Source of the DNA: Desmodesmus armatus
Lineage: Eukaryota > Chlorophyta > Chlorophyceae > Sphaeropleales > Scenedesmaceae
Direction of reading: 5' to 3'
DNA length: 64,000 bases
NCBI GenBank assembly: GCA_007449985.2
Contig: VIIQ02000032.1
Location: 434,001 to 498,000, forward strand
The notes under the pieces were generated by a model that saw nothing but the letters and a program-made list of their open reading frames with translations, had not been told where the DNA came from and did not search any database. Shown piece by piece: positions 47,889 through 59,391 of this stretch (position 1 is the stretch's first letter; every line of letters begins with the position of its first letter). The translations under genes were made by a program, and so were the position numbers.

Positions 47889-50800
47889 TTTGGCAGGCTG
47901 TTGTTCGCACTGCCCTGGAGGGCTTCTCGTGTGTGGTTGCTGGCACAGACAATGATTGGGAGCTCTGTGGTGGAATTCGAAGCGGTCTGGCCGAAAGGAA
48001 GGAAACTCCCAAATTTGACCAGAATGGACCAGAATGTCAGTCCAGCGCCACAATTGAAGGTCAGGTGCTTGGAACAGCGCACAAAAACTCATTCATCTGT
48101 GGTAAGGCCGTGATGGGATGGCATGCCGTGCTTTGAAGTTTGCTGAGAGGCCAGCCTGTCACAGTCAGTGGCCAGTTGGCTGCCACACCAACAAGGCACT
48201 TGAAGACAACAGATAAAACACTTTTGAACTTATAACCCACACTCACCACCGATTGTTATCTTGAAGCTCTGCCTTGCCCAGCACAACTGCCTAGTGATGT
48301 TCACACACATTGCAGGCCAGGCATGATCCCTGACTGGTGGATTGGCCGGCAGCTGCACCGCCCTGCACGCTGGGGTGGATTCCTCATGTACTGTGCTGCT
48401 GTTACTCTGTGTGTGCCCTTAGAACCCTTGCAACACACTGCTCAGAACGTGTGCATGTGTTACCCACTGTGCAGAGCCCGAAGCACCCATCATCAACCAC
48501 CATGAAACACCGATTTGCAAAGACAGCCAGAGATGGCAAGGCGATATCCCACACAACTCTGCAACAACCCCTAGGTCCACAACCCTGACACAGCAACACC
48601 TTCACCCTAGTCCGATCAAACCTGATGCAATCTAGGCACAGCCAACAAGTGGACAGATGTCAGGACACACCGCAAAGCATGACGGGTGGTGGGCGGTGAG
48701 TGGTGGTGGTGACACGTGGATAGCAGCAAGCAACTGTCAGAAACACTTGCCTGCACTGCCAAGACGACAGTACAAGGCAACAACCATGCACAAGCAACCC
48801 CTGTATAAACACCAGGAAAAGAGCCCCGTGGCACCCAGTGACCTGGTTGCCTCGTGGCAATAGGGGATGCAACACCAAGTGGCGACCAGAGCATGTAGCA
48901 GGCTGCCACTGACAGGCTCCGCAACCATGCCTGGGTCTAAGGATGCCAAAGGAAAAGCCCAACACAACTTCAAACAGAGGACAGATGAGGCACATCTCTT
49001 TTCAGTCAGACACCATGCACAAAACTTAGCTGGGCTTTGACACCAACAGTGTGGTGGTGACAAAAACAACCGGGCAAAGGGTCCAGCGCTGATGAATCTG
49101 CAAAGCCAGTCAACTGCTGCTGCGGCTGCGTGTCAAGGCGGCTGCAAAGCATCACCTGCGTGCTGTATGCAATCCTGCACAACCGCAACTGCATGCAAAT
49201 GGCCATGCTGCAACAACAAGGCTTGTCATGCTGCACTCTGTTGCTTAGGTAGACCAGCACACCTAAACACACCAGTGTGGCGGCCTGTCAAGATGCAATT
49301 GATGCACGCACTGATCAGGCTGCATGGCACAACAAAGCTTGTTGCAGTTTGCCTTCAGCAGCCTGCGCAGGCTGCATGGCACAACATAGCTTGTTGCAGT
49401 GGTTGCCTTCAGCAGCCTGCACTGGCCAAATGGTGTGCTGGCGTGCAGGAACCAGCAAACACACCACCCCTTGCAGCCTCCCAACCTTCGACCCTCCCAG
49501 CACCACGACAAAAACAACTGATACTCACGTGGCCTTGCTTCACAGGGGACACGCAACCAAGTTGGGAAAATCCAACGCCTGTGAATACGCCAGCCTCTGC
49601 ACGACAACTGCCCTACTCAGCTAGAAGCTGCACCTAGAGGGATTGGATGCCCTAGGGACCCCAAGCCCAACAAGCAGGGCATTGACAGTGCATGCAGCCA
49701 AAACAGACCTGGGTGCTTGCAGATGCTGCTGCAACGCTGCCACACACAAGCCAACCACCCTGCAACACAGCACGCACAACAACTCTCCCACAACCACTGA
49801 CATGCACCAACAACTGAAACCCCGCAAACAGCTGCCTACAAGCCAAGTGCATGCCAGTTGAAGACAGTAGCAACGGCAGTGATGCAGACAGGTGCCACCA
49901 GACAGCAACATCACTGGCTCTACCTGGCTCCACCCTCCCTCAACCCCGCCCCGATCACTGCCACCCAACCTAACCCAACCCAACACCACACTCCCACGCC
50001 ACAGTCCGGACACCCCGCTCAAGTACCGACCAAGCCATACTGTCACTTGCTGGCGATCAACCATGTCTCACTCTCGGCTCTGTGCTTCCTGGGCACCACA
50101 CGCAGCTCCACTGCGTTACCTGTTGATAACACAGCGGCAGCTGATGGCAGCACACACAGCACGTGTTTTACACACTTCCACCCCTCTGCACCTTGCACAC
50201 GCCTGTAGACCCACAGGGGTCTGGCAGTCGAAGCATGAGCGATGCAGCTGCAAGGCAAAAGCCTGCTGACGTCACTTGATGCACTGCCAGCCAGTGCACC
50301 CTCATCCACAAGCACCACACCATGAAACATCACCCAACCAAATTGCACTGACACTGACATGGCACAGATCATGCACCCCCCAACACACCACACCACAAAC
50401 TGCTCCAAAATTCCTCACACCACCACCATGCGCCCAGCTGCAGGCGCCATCAACCACTTGTGTTTGCAGAGGCGCCTACTACAGATGCAGCCCTGCCTGC
50501 GAGTCAACACACATTTGACATGTACTCTGCCTGTCAACATACATCCACTTGTGTGTCAACACACAACACTCGATAAGCCAGGACCTGGACAAAGTGGTGT
50601 GAACATACAGTTGCAGGAAGGGTGATGGCCATGCCGAGGGCGGCATGAACCCGCAGGCCGATTGGATGCATGCATGGTGCCTGCAGGAGGAACTGCAAGC
50701 CACATAGCGTGCCGTGAACTGCAGCAGCTGTGTTGCTGTCCTGCTGCACTGCTCCCACAGCAAGGCTGTCCTGTCTAGTAACAAGGGTGAGGGCAAACAA

Positions 50801-52768
50801 TCACCAACAGGCACGTGTGGGGTCCCAGCTGCATGCCCCACAGCTGTGGTGCAGCAAGCTGCAGGATGCAGGACGGACAACAACAGCAACAAACAACAGC
50901 AGTGCTTAGTGGCCAGAGACTGGGAGCAGTGGCACACCCCCACAGCGTAAGTAGAGTTGAGAGCACACACAAGCAGTTGCCCAAAACTGTCCCACCCACA
51001 ACAACCTCAACACAACGATCAGCGCACACGCACACACAGAGGGCAACAAACGCCCAGGAGGGAACACACCGGGCCTTGATGAGTCAGGGGTTATCATGCT
51101 GTGTGCTGTGCTGCACAGGAGTCTGCAGAAGCAACCGACTGCTGGACTACCTCTGCCACTGAGCAGGGTACAGCCCAGAGCAGGTGCAAACTGCAGCAGC
51201 AGGAGACAGGGTGAACATGCACTGAACCAAACATGCATAGATAGGCCAAGAAGCCCTGCAACATGCGGGCTGAGAAGCCCTGCAGAACAGAAGCATGTAC
51301 AGCTGCATGCACACATGCAGAAGGTGGCATGAGGCAGGAAGCTACTTGTTGACAGGCACAACACGCTGACACGCACACGCACCCACACACCACTGCACTC
51401 CATGTGTTGCAGAAACACGCACACAAGTCCAGGATACCTCTGCCAACATACTCCGACCCACTGCGCAGGAATATGCACGGCACCATGCATAGTCCACAGA
51501 CCCCTCTGCACACCCACGACATGACACCCTGCACAGCAATGCCAATGCTGTGGGGCACCAGCGGGTAAGAAGGACGCCTGCACACACCCAGTCCAAAAAA
51601 GGTTGAGCTGCCGCACCACCCAGTAACTGCCATTTTGACAGCATGCCACAGCGGCAAGGGGACACATGCAAAACTGTGTGGTGCAGCACTGCTTGCTGCA
51701 ACAGCAGCAGAAAGCACCGGGAAAAAGCACAAGGTCTGTCTTTAAACATGCCATGTACAGGAAACCTGTGAGCCACTGGAGCATCACAGAAGCACTCCTA
51801 CCCAAGTTGGGCTGCTCTGCTGAAGCACGCTGTTGTGCTTGAGAGCAAGCAACCATGACACCTGTACAATCTACACAGTATATGCAAGCGTGATCAGACG
51901 ACCAAAGCCAGCATGTCACACCAGCCTCAACTTGCACTCCCAACTGTTGCACAAGTGCTATGTGCCCAGAGCAGTCAAGAGCACAAGAGGGTATACACAG
52001 CTCAGGACTGCACCCAACCACTCCTCTGACAGTGTGCACAGCACACACTGTACCAGGACACTCTCTCTGTGCAGCGCGTCCCTCCCTCACTGTCCCTCTG
52101 CCGACCAGACTTCCAGACAACGCCCCTCCGCTCCTGCCCAACCTCTCCCAACAACACCCTGCCTAGCCCTTGCGGCCATCCAACCACTCCCAGCCCAAAC
52201 AACCCTATACACCACGCTCCCAAAACAAGCTTCAAAACTCCACCCCCACGAGATGCATGCACCCTCAAAACTGCTACCCTGGCACACAACTCCAGTAGTA
52301 CAGGCAGACAGATGATGACGACACCGCAGCGTTTTCAGACTGCTTCCAAGTGCAATAGCAGGAACGCCAAACAAAGCAGCATGTCCACAGACAGTGCCCA
52401 CACCTACTCAAACCATACTAATAAAACCCAAACAACAAGTGCTTGTGCGAACAAACCCCCGCAAAAACCCAGCTGCCTTTGCAGCACAAGCAAGCATGCG
52501 CACACCTCACAAAAACAGTCTGCAGCCAACTGTGTGCACTCACTGTCACTGCATGCTGCCACTCAGCACACCGACTAGGCGCACGATCACCATTGCCTCC
52601 TCGCCTCACACACTCGCACAGCCGAGCCAAGCCTGCATCTACGTGCCGGCGCCATTATCCTGCAACCCGCCCAACAGCTGCAGCAACCAAGAGACCAGGT
52701 GCACAGATAGCCTGGGGTGCTGTGGTATGCTGCCAGTGCTTGACTGCACACAGTGCATGCGCACATTT
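47889..52768. other. 4.9-kb gene-poor, C/A-skewed region
   Basis: The stretch between the anthranilate synthase start and the next gene's stop must hold that promoter and a 3' UTR, but it is far longer than neighbouring spacers. From about 49.0 to 52.6 kb the plus strand is strikingly rich in C and A. A 411-codon minus-strand open frame (50906-52141) reads as a Cys/Trp-rich protein without any motif and is most likely a composition effect. A 52-bp tandem duplication lies at 49316-49423. No RNA gene was recognised. Confidence 0.5.
49316..49423. repeat. Two-copy tandem repeat, about 52-55 bp
   Basis: The blocks AGGCTGCATGGCACAACA and GCTTGTTGCAGT, then GCCTTCAGCAGCCTGC, occur twice in order. 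The second copy differs by a 3-nt insertion and a few substitutions. Confidence 0.85.
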
Positions 52769-55183
52769 TCACAGGCCTGCAGGGACGATAAAGTCCAGGT
52801 CATTGTTGCCTAGAAGGCTGTCCCAGCCATCATCGCTGGCCTCCTGCAAACAGCAGCAGCGAGCAGTGCACAGCACGCCTGTCAAAGCACTGACAGCAGG
52901 CGCAGCCCAGTGAGAGTCATGCACCCTGTCACAGGGAAGGCGGCGGGCGTGCTGCAACGCAACGCCCTTGCAGGCACCATGACAGAAACCACATGCCATG
53001 TGGGCACAAGCATGTGTGCTGACAGCATGCAGCAGCGGTCCTGCTGCAGGCACGCGCCCGCACAACGCTGTGCCATCCATGCATCGATGGAATGCCTACA
53101 TGCAGCGGAAAAATGTGTGCGACACTGCTGGCTATGAAATTTCATATGCACTCCACATGGCAGGCAACAGCCGAACGGTCCCTCAACCCCAGCACACCTG
53201 CATGAAGCCATCCCAGTAGTCCTCTGCAGGCATGACTCCTGCAGTCAGTGCATCACCGCCACTGAGGCAGCTGTCCAGGTCACCCAGCAGGCTGAGGGAG
53301 GGCTCCTCATCAACCTGCATAGCTGCTGCTGTCAGCACGCCCTGCTGCTGCTCCTGCTGGGGCTTGGACCCCAGCACGGCAGCAGCTGCCAGCACGCTGC
53401 CGCCCATTGCAGGACTGCCGGTGACTGTGCTGGGGCTGAGCTTATTGTGGCTGCCGCTGCTGCCTCCCTTGCTGCTGCTGGGTGTAATCTTCTTCTGCAC
53501 GCCGGCCTTGATGGGGCCCAGGGCTGCTGACACGGCCTGCTGCTGCTGCTGGGTGCCATTGCGCCTGGCAGTAGAGCCCTTCAGCACGATCCTGCTGCCT
53601 CCTGTGGTGGTGCTGCCGCCGCTGCCGCTGCCGTGGCCGCCGCCAGCAGCACCGCTGCTGCCCTTGGCGTTGCGGATGCGCAGCACGCGCTTGGTCTTGC
53701 TGCCATCGCTGTAGTTTGCCTGGCCCAGAGCTGTCGGATTCAGCACACTAGCGGTGCTGTGGGTGGAGGCAGTAGACCCAATGCGCCTGAGACTGCTGCT
53801 GCGCGCCTTGGCTGCTGCTGCAGGCCCGGCGGCCGCCGGGACCGCAGCAGCCGCTGCATCAGCAGCAGCACAGGGCTCAGGCTGCTGCATGCAGTCCGCT
53901 GGGGGCAGCATAATGAGCTCCTGCAGGTCTTTGTCCAGGTCATCACCGGAGTCGTCCGCTGCAAAGGCCCTCCAAGGCACAGGGACCACCTCTGCCTGGC
54001 TGTTTCCAGCATTGGCCACCTGGGAAACAGGCTGTGGCTTCCAGAGCTGCTGAGCCTGCTTCTGCCAGTGGTGCTGCGAGTGCTGAGGCTGCTGCTGCTG
54101 CTGGATCATGCCTGCAGACTGGGGCTGCTGTTGCTGCTGGGGGAGGGCGTGTGCTGGCTGTGGGAAGCCAGCCATGGGACCCATGGGCATACAGGGGAAG
54201 CCCGGGGCAAAGGGGAAGCAGGGCATGCCGGGAGGGAACGGCATGGGGTGCTGCATGGCGCTGACAGGACTGCAGGGTGCGCTGCCACTGCCGCCAGTCA
54301 TGGTTGTGAAGCAGGAGCCACTTGGGCTGGAGGCGCGCTCAAACTGCGGCAGCACGGCACGGCACAGCACATCAGCAGCGAGGTCAGGCAAAGGCCGTGG
54401 GCAGGGCACGTGATGATATGCGCAGAAGGCAGGCATCAGGTCGTGACTCAGTGGCATGAAAGGTAGCTGCTGAAGGTAAAGGCACTGACAAGGCGACCAT
54501 GCAAGCACACTGCTGGCTGATTGCTCAGTCTGCTCCATGCCCTTACCTGCTGGGAGGCCTGCTGCTGCTGCTTTTCTTGCTTCTCGCGCTCCATGGCGGC
54601 CACTTTCTCAAAAACCTCAAGCTCATCAGGCTCTACTGTCACCTCCTCGTCAGGTTTGAGGGGCACATCATCATCGCCAGCCTCGTCTGCTGCTGCTGTT
54701 GTTGCTGCTGCTGCTGACTCAGGAACCTTGATTACCGCTGCTGGCACTGCAGGCGTCGCTGTGCCCCTGGCGCTGCAGCTGCCTGGAGCTGCAGAGGGCT
54801 TAGCTGAAGCAGCTGCTGCCGCCTTCCTACCACCCGGCATGGGTGGGGCCATGGGCATGGGCATAGGCATAGGCATGGCAGGCATCATCCCGCACGGCTG
54901 GGCCCCTACAGCGCAAGGCAGACAGAGAATAAGATAAGCATCGATCGACAGATCACCAACCTACCGCACGCAGTTGGGGGGACGCTGGTTGCTTGTGTGA
55001 TCGCCACTTACCAAACATGGGCATCCAGGGCATCCACGGCATCATCCAAGGCATGGGCAGCGGCATTGGGGCGTTTCCCTTGTTGCTCGAGGCGCTGCTC
55101 TTGCCCGCTTTGTTCAGCTGGGGCTCAGTCACCGACTTGTGATCCCCACTAGAATGAGGCACAGCACGCACAGACACAGCCAT
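52769..55183 (-). CDS. Uncharacterised Met/Pro- and Gln/Ser-rich protein
   Basis: Four exons join in frame: 55183-55012, 54905-54547, 54469-53198, 52843-52769 (625 aa). I do not recognise the family. The N-terminal 75 residues hold Met/Pro/Trp repeats (PMPLPMPWMMPWMPWMPMFG, then PMPMPMPMA) and a later PFPPGMPCFPFAPGFPCMPM block. An acidic region (DEEVTVEPDELEVFEKVAAM) precedes a coil of basic/Gln residues. The centre is Gln-, Ala-, Ser- and Gly-rich with a basic patch (SKTKRVLRIRNAKG). The C-terminus is acidic with aromatic residues (AEDYWDGFMQ, DDGWDSLLGNNDLDFIVPAG), a pattern seen in activation domains. A nuclear regulatory protein is a guess from composition only. Splice junctions are clean and all exons are in phase, which supports a real gene. 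The start at 55183 is the first in-frame ATG of exon 1. Confidence 0.65.
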
Positions 55184-55666
55184 CTCAGCCGATGCACAAA
55201 GGGCCAACAACTCTGCAACCCCCAACGTCGTTTGCCAGTGTGCTTTAGCTAATGATCGTTTACAAAAAGAGCATCTGCACAGGAGTGTCGTCACCCAGCT
55301 TGTTGGTCTGGATGGCCAAGGACGTTATGAACGGGTACGATAAGGTGACAAGTTCCACAAGTCCAAGGCACACCGTGAAACATGTCGCATTCTCCCATTT
55401 GTCCAATATCATGAACCTTTTGCGTGCCGCTTGGATCTGGATCGCATGCGTCCAAGGTTCAGTTGCATGCAGTCCTTGGAACGTAAAAGCATGCAGAAAA
55501 GTACCTGGGGTCTGCAGGCTGCTAACATCCTGTGTGTGTCCACCAGACTGACCAACAGTGCTGGCTTGGGCAAGAAAGAAGAGCCCCTGCACATTCTACT
55601 GCCACGTGTCCTTGCACCATGGAACTGTCCCCCACTTGCACTGACTGCATGAGCACGCAGCAGCGA
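55184..55666. other. Intergenic region between the TrmA-like gene and the Met/Pro-rich gene
   Basis: 483 bp holding the 3' end of the methyltransferase gene, whose stop codon itself overlaps a TGTAA (55671-55667), and the promoter of the next minus-strand gene. Open frames here have no motif. Confidence 0.45.
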
Positions 55667-57883
55667 TTACACCCTGTCCAGAACCACCACCGTCTCGACA
55701 TGACCAACATCTGTCTGCGGGAACAAGTCCACACATCTCCAGGATGACAGCCGGAACATTCCGCTGCCACACAGCTGCTGCAAGTCACGTGCTTGCGTGG
55801 CAGCATTGCAGCTGACATACATAACACGCTGAGCACCACACTGCAGCAGATACTGCACCACCCCCCGGCCCAAACCTGCACGTGCAGGATCCACCACCAC
55901 CACACTGGGCTGCAGCTGCTGCAGGACCCCCGGTGCTTGGCGTGGTGTGACCTTTTCAGGCTTGCTGCTCCGCACTCCCTGCTTTACAGCAGGTCGGTCA
56001 GGCAGCAGCTGGTTCAGGTCCCCACGCACAAAGCTGACGTTGCTGAGGCCGTTGTGCGCAGCATTAGCCTCTGCATCAGCGATGCTCGAGGCTGAAACAT
56101 CAAAGCCAACGGCTTGAGACGCCTTGAGGCGGTGTGCGAGACACAAAGCGATTGTGCCTGTCCCACAGTACAGATCCAAGAACACACCAGCCCCGGCGTC
56201 ATTCCCTGCACCCTCACCAGGGCCCACAGCATCTGCAACGGCCTGCACCACTTCTAGGTATAGCTGCTCTGCTTGTGCTGTGTTAGTCTGAAAGAACGAG
56301 TGTGGTGACACCTGGAACTGCAGCCCACACATGGACTCCACAAGACCCCCAACACCCGCCAACACTCGACTCGACTGCACACGCAGAGGCTGTGCACCCC
56401 TGCTGCTGCCACTGCTGTCATCGTCAGCATCTGAAACCCCTCCCTTACTGCTGCCGCCACTGTCCCCGGCACGCTTGCTGCTGTGGCTGCTGCTGCGCCC
56501 CGTTGCGCGCTGCGCTCCCTTCTGCCTCTGCCTGCCGCCTGCCTTGCTGCCTGCCGCTGCAGCACCCAAAGGCACAGGGGTGGCTTCTATGCTGTGCACG
56601 ACGCCTGCTAGTCCAGGACAACTCTGCAGCAGCTCTTGAGCTACTGCTGACAGGGCTTGTAGGGCATGAGGCTGGCTTTGCACAGCAGCGCTGGTCACCA
56701 GCACAGCCATCAAGGCCGGCCCAGTTGTTGGTACTGCAGCCGGCAGAGCAGCACCCCCTGGCGGCGTGCCCCCTGCTGTTGTGCCCAGGGTGCGGGCCTT
56801 GGAGCGTTGCTGTTGACTGCTGAATCTGCAGGGTCAGCTGCTGCTGCTGCTGCTGCTGCGGACCTGATGATCAGGTGACGCAAGACTCCTGTGCCGCAGG
56901 GACTGTTGTGAGGCTGCAGGCCATGGTCCTGGCACAGCCGGCGCACCTCACTGGCAGCGTGATTGGCCTCAGCTGACTACTCAGCACAGCACAGCAGGAG
57001 CAGCAGCAAGCAGTACAGCAGGGGACAGGACAGTGCACTTAGCGGCGTGAGGCAAGGACATGACGTAAGCAGAATTGGCAACATTACTGGCTGCATGGCC
57101 ATGTGTCAGCTGAGATGGCAAATGTGTGTGATGGCACTGCAACAAGCATGCTGCCTTGTGTGACTGCACTCTCCTCCATCTTTGACTGGTCGACTGACTA
57201 GGCAACTGCTGCACACAACCACCCCCATGCCCATGAGTGCACTTCACAGACACACTAAGAGGCATGTGTCATTACCAGCCTGGTAAGTACATTATTACCA
57301 ACTGCTCTCATGAAACCTTCAGCGATGCATGCTCCAGCCTGTGGCCACTCACCGCAATAGAGCACTCCTGTATCGGCACCACCACGCTGTTGCTGCCAGG
57401 CACAAAGTACCCTAGGCCAAAGCCCTGCTGCACACTACCCTGACCAGCAGGGCTGGGGTAGGCCTGCTGCTGCTGCGGACGGCTCTGCCCCTGGTCCTGT
57501 ACTGCGCTGGCGCCAGCCTCCAACACCAGGCTACTGAAAGCCATCTGCACCTTATTCCTGTACCCGTACACAGCTGCAGCAGCAATGGGCGGCTGCTGCG
57601 CTGCTGCCACAGCAGCAGGGTCTATCTTGCCCACCCTGGCGAGCAGCTGGCCAACATGGTCTGACTTGTAGGCAAGCTGTACGGGGTAGGACAGGGCCTG
57701 AAGGGAGCAGCCGCCACAGACGCCGAAGTGCTGGCAGGCTGGGAGGGCAGCGTCCCTATGGGGCTGCTGGGTCGACACCTTGCGAGCCTCTGCATAACCT
57801 GCTTGTGTGGGTGGGTTTTGAAGGGTGGCAGTGATGACAGGGTTGACAAGGCAGGCAGCAGTAGGAAGCAGCAGGGCATGAGT

Positions 57884-57930
<47 letters not shown>

Positions 57931-58654
57931 GCCTTTCTTAGCAGGCAGTCGCCATGGCTAGAAGCACATCAGAAGATGAGGGTAACCCGGTGGTTGTGGC
58001 AGCCATCCAGCTGATGAGAGGTTGCCAGCCAGCATGCATTGAGAGTGGCTACACCAAGAGGAGCAACACAACCATGCTTGCCACATGGTACTGGTACAGC
58101 TGTCTGGAAGAGGTGCCCTGGATGATCATGTTATATGAGTCCAGCAGTGAACACACTTCAGACTTCATCAATATGTGTGTTTTCTAAACTCCCTGTTTCC
58201 ACTCACTCTTCTTGACAGCAGTGACGATGGCAGTCAGCTGCTCCCCAGGCAGCGCCCCCTTCACCAGCAGCACCAGCTGGCTGGGACCAAACAGGCACAC
58301 ACCCACACCGCCTGTGCCCAGCCGGTCACACGTGACGTGCACAGCATCACCCACTGACAGGGGCGCTGCTGCTGCTGCTCCTGACCTTGATGCCACTACT
58401 GCTGCTGCATCAGTGCGGCCTGCAGCTGCAGCAGCTACCTGCGTAGTGTGCCTGGCGCCGATGCTGCTGCTGCTGTGCGTATGACAGGTACTGAGGGGAG
58501 CACTGGCGGCAGCTGTGCTGCGTGGTGGGAAGCCGGCAGGGTGCAGCACAGCAGCACCTGTGCGGCTTGGGAGTGGGCTGCCTGCATGTGCTGCTGCCTG
58601 TACCCTGTGCCTCCAGTCTGCTACCTTGCGCATCAGGGAGGAGGCGTCACACAT
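55667..58654 (-). CDS. TrmA/RumA-type RNA (uracil-C5)-methyltransferase
   Basis: Exons 58654-58207, 57789-57353, 56976-56864 and 56825-55667 join in frame (718 aa). The family methylates C5 of uracil in tRNA or rRNA with S-adenosylmethionine. Seen: a TRAM-like segment in exon 1 (VGDAVHVTCDRLGTGGVGV); an iron-sulphur cysteine set as in RumA, Cys168, Cys174, Cys177 (CQHFGVCGGC) and Cys292 (ECSI); GYRNKVQMAF; GVLRHLIIR; the SAM-binding DLYCGTGTIAL; DPARAGLG; the nucleophile Cys672 in YVSCNAATQARDL; and the C-terminal HVETVV. Poly-Ala, Ser/Gly and Gln inserts lengthen it relative to bacterial enzymes. The N-terminus (MRKVADWRHRVQAAA) could be an organellar targeting peptide. The join between the third and fourth exons needs either a 38-nt intron or a frameshift (56863-56826). 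Whether the substrate is tRNA or rRNA cannot be told. Confidence 0.88.
57886..57930 (+). repeat. (CAG)n microsatellite in intron 1 of the TrmA-like gene
   Basis: About 15 perfect CAG units (CTG on the transcribed strand) within the 417-nt intron between the exons ending 58207 and starting 57789. Confidence 0.92.
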
Positions 58655-59391
58655 CTCAGGGAGCTATCACAACTGACCTGCTGCCCGTGTATTGTGCTGA
58701 TCCTGCTGCGCCTCCTACTGCGGCAGCATTGAGCTGACTCTTCAGAGGCCACCTTCAGGAATGCAGAGTGCAACAAAGTCAAGTGACAGGAGTCAGATGT
58801 CAGGGAGGCACATGTACATAGTGACTATGTTGCTGCCCCACATATATGTGTGCGGAGCCTGTGCTAAGGGGCGGTCAGCTGGAAGGCCGGGAACCCCCCT
58901 CCCCCATGAAAAGGGTGTCGCTGATGATGTTGCTGTTGCACCACAAACGACACCCACCTGAGCACTGATTGAGTCAGAGACACTAGCTAGGTGCGTCGCA
59001 GCACTTTGTTGTGACACCAAAGTCCCCTGCTGCTGCCGCTGCTGCGGATGGTACTGCTGCTGCTAGTGCTAGTGCTACTGCTGCTGCTCCAATCAGCACT
59101 AAACGTGAACAACACTCACCTTCATGAGGGGTGAGGAGCGCCGCTGATTGAGTTGCACCTTCCATGCACAGAAAGAAGAAGAGGGTTAGATCGATCTTGA
59201 GACCTCAACCCAACCCTGTGAGTACGGTTCTCCGGCACATTCTCATCCCTGACTGTGTACTTCACTATAACAATCACCTCACGCTCCTTGTCGGTTTCCA
59301 AGCAAAGCCACACCGCTAGCCTTGAGAACAGCAGCACAGTACCCTTCCATCTTACACGCTCACCACAGCAGCAGCTGTCAGCTTATACACA
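58655..59391. promoter_or_regulatory. Divergent upstream region between the TrmA-like gene and uL23m
   Basis: 737 bp between two divergent start codons. It contains a CTG/CTA-rich stretch (about 59031-59088) and no open frame with coding character. Both promoters are expected here. Confidence 0.45.

Noticed and set aside
49960..50000. Telomere-like CCTAACCC-type words
   Set aside because: Isolated, irregular copies in a generally C/A-rich stretch; no tandem array of a fixed unit.
50906..52141. 411-codon open frame on the minus strand
   Set aside because: Cys/Trp/Val-rich reading of C/A-skewed DNA with no domain, no plausible splice partners and overlapping long frames in other phases.
53633..54466. 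277-codon plus-strand frame
   Set aside because: Antisense shadow of the low-complexity exon 53198-54469, whose own frame splices cleanly.
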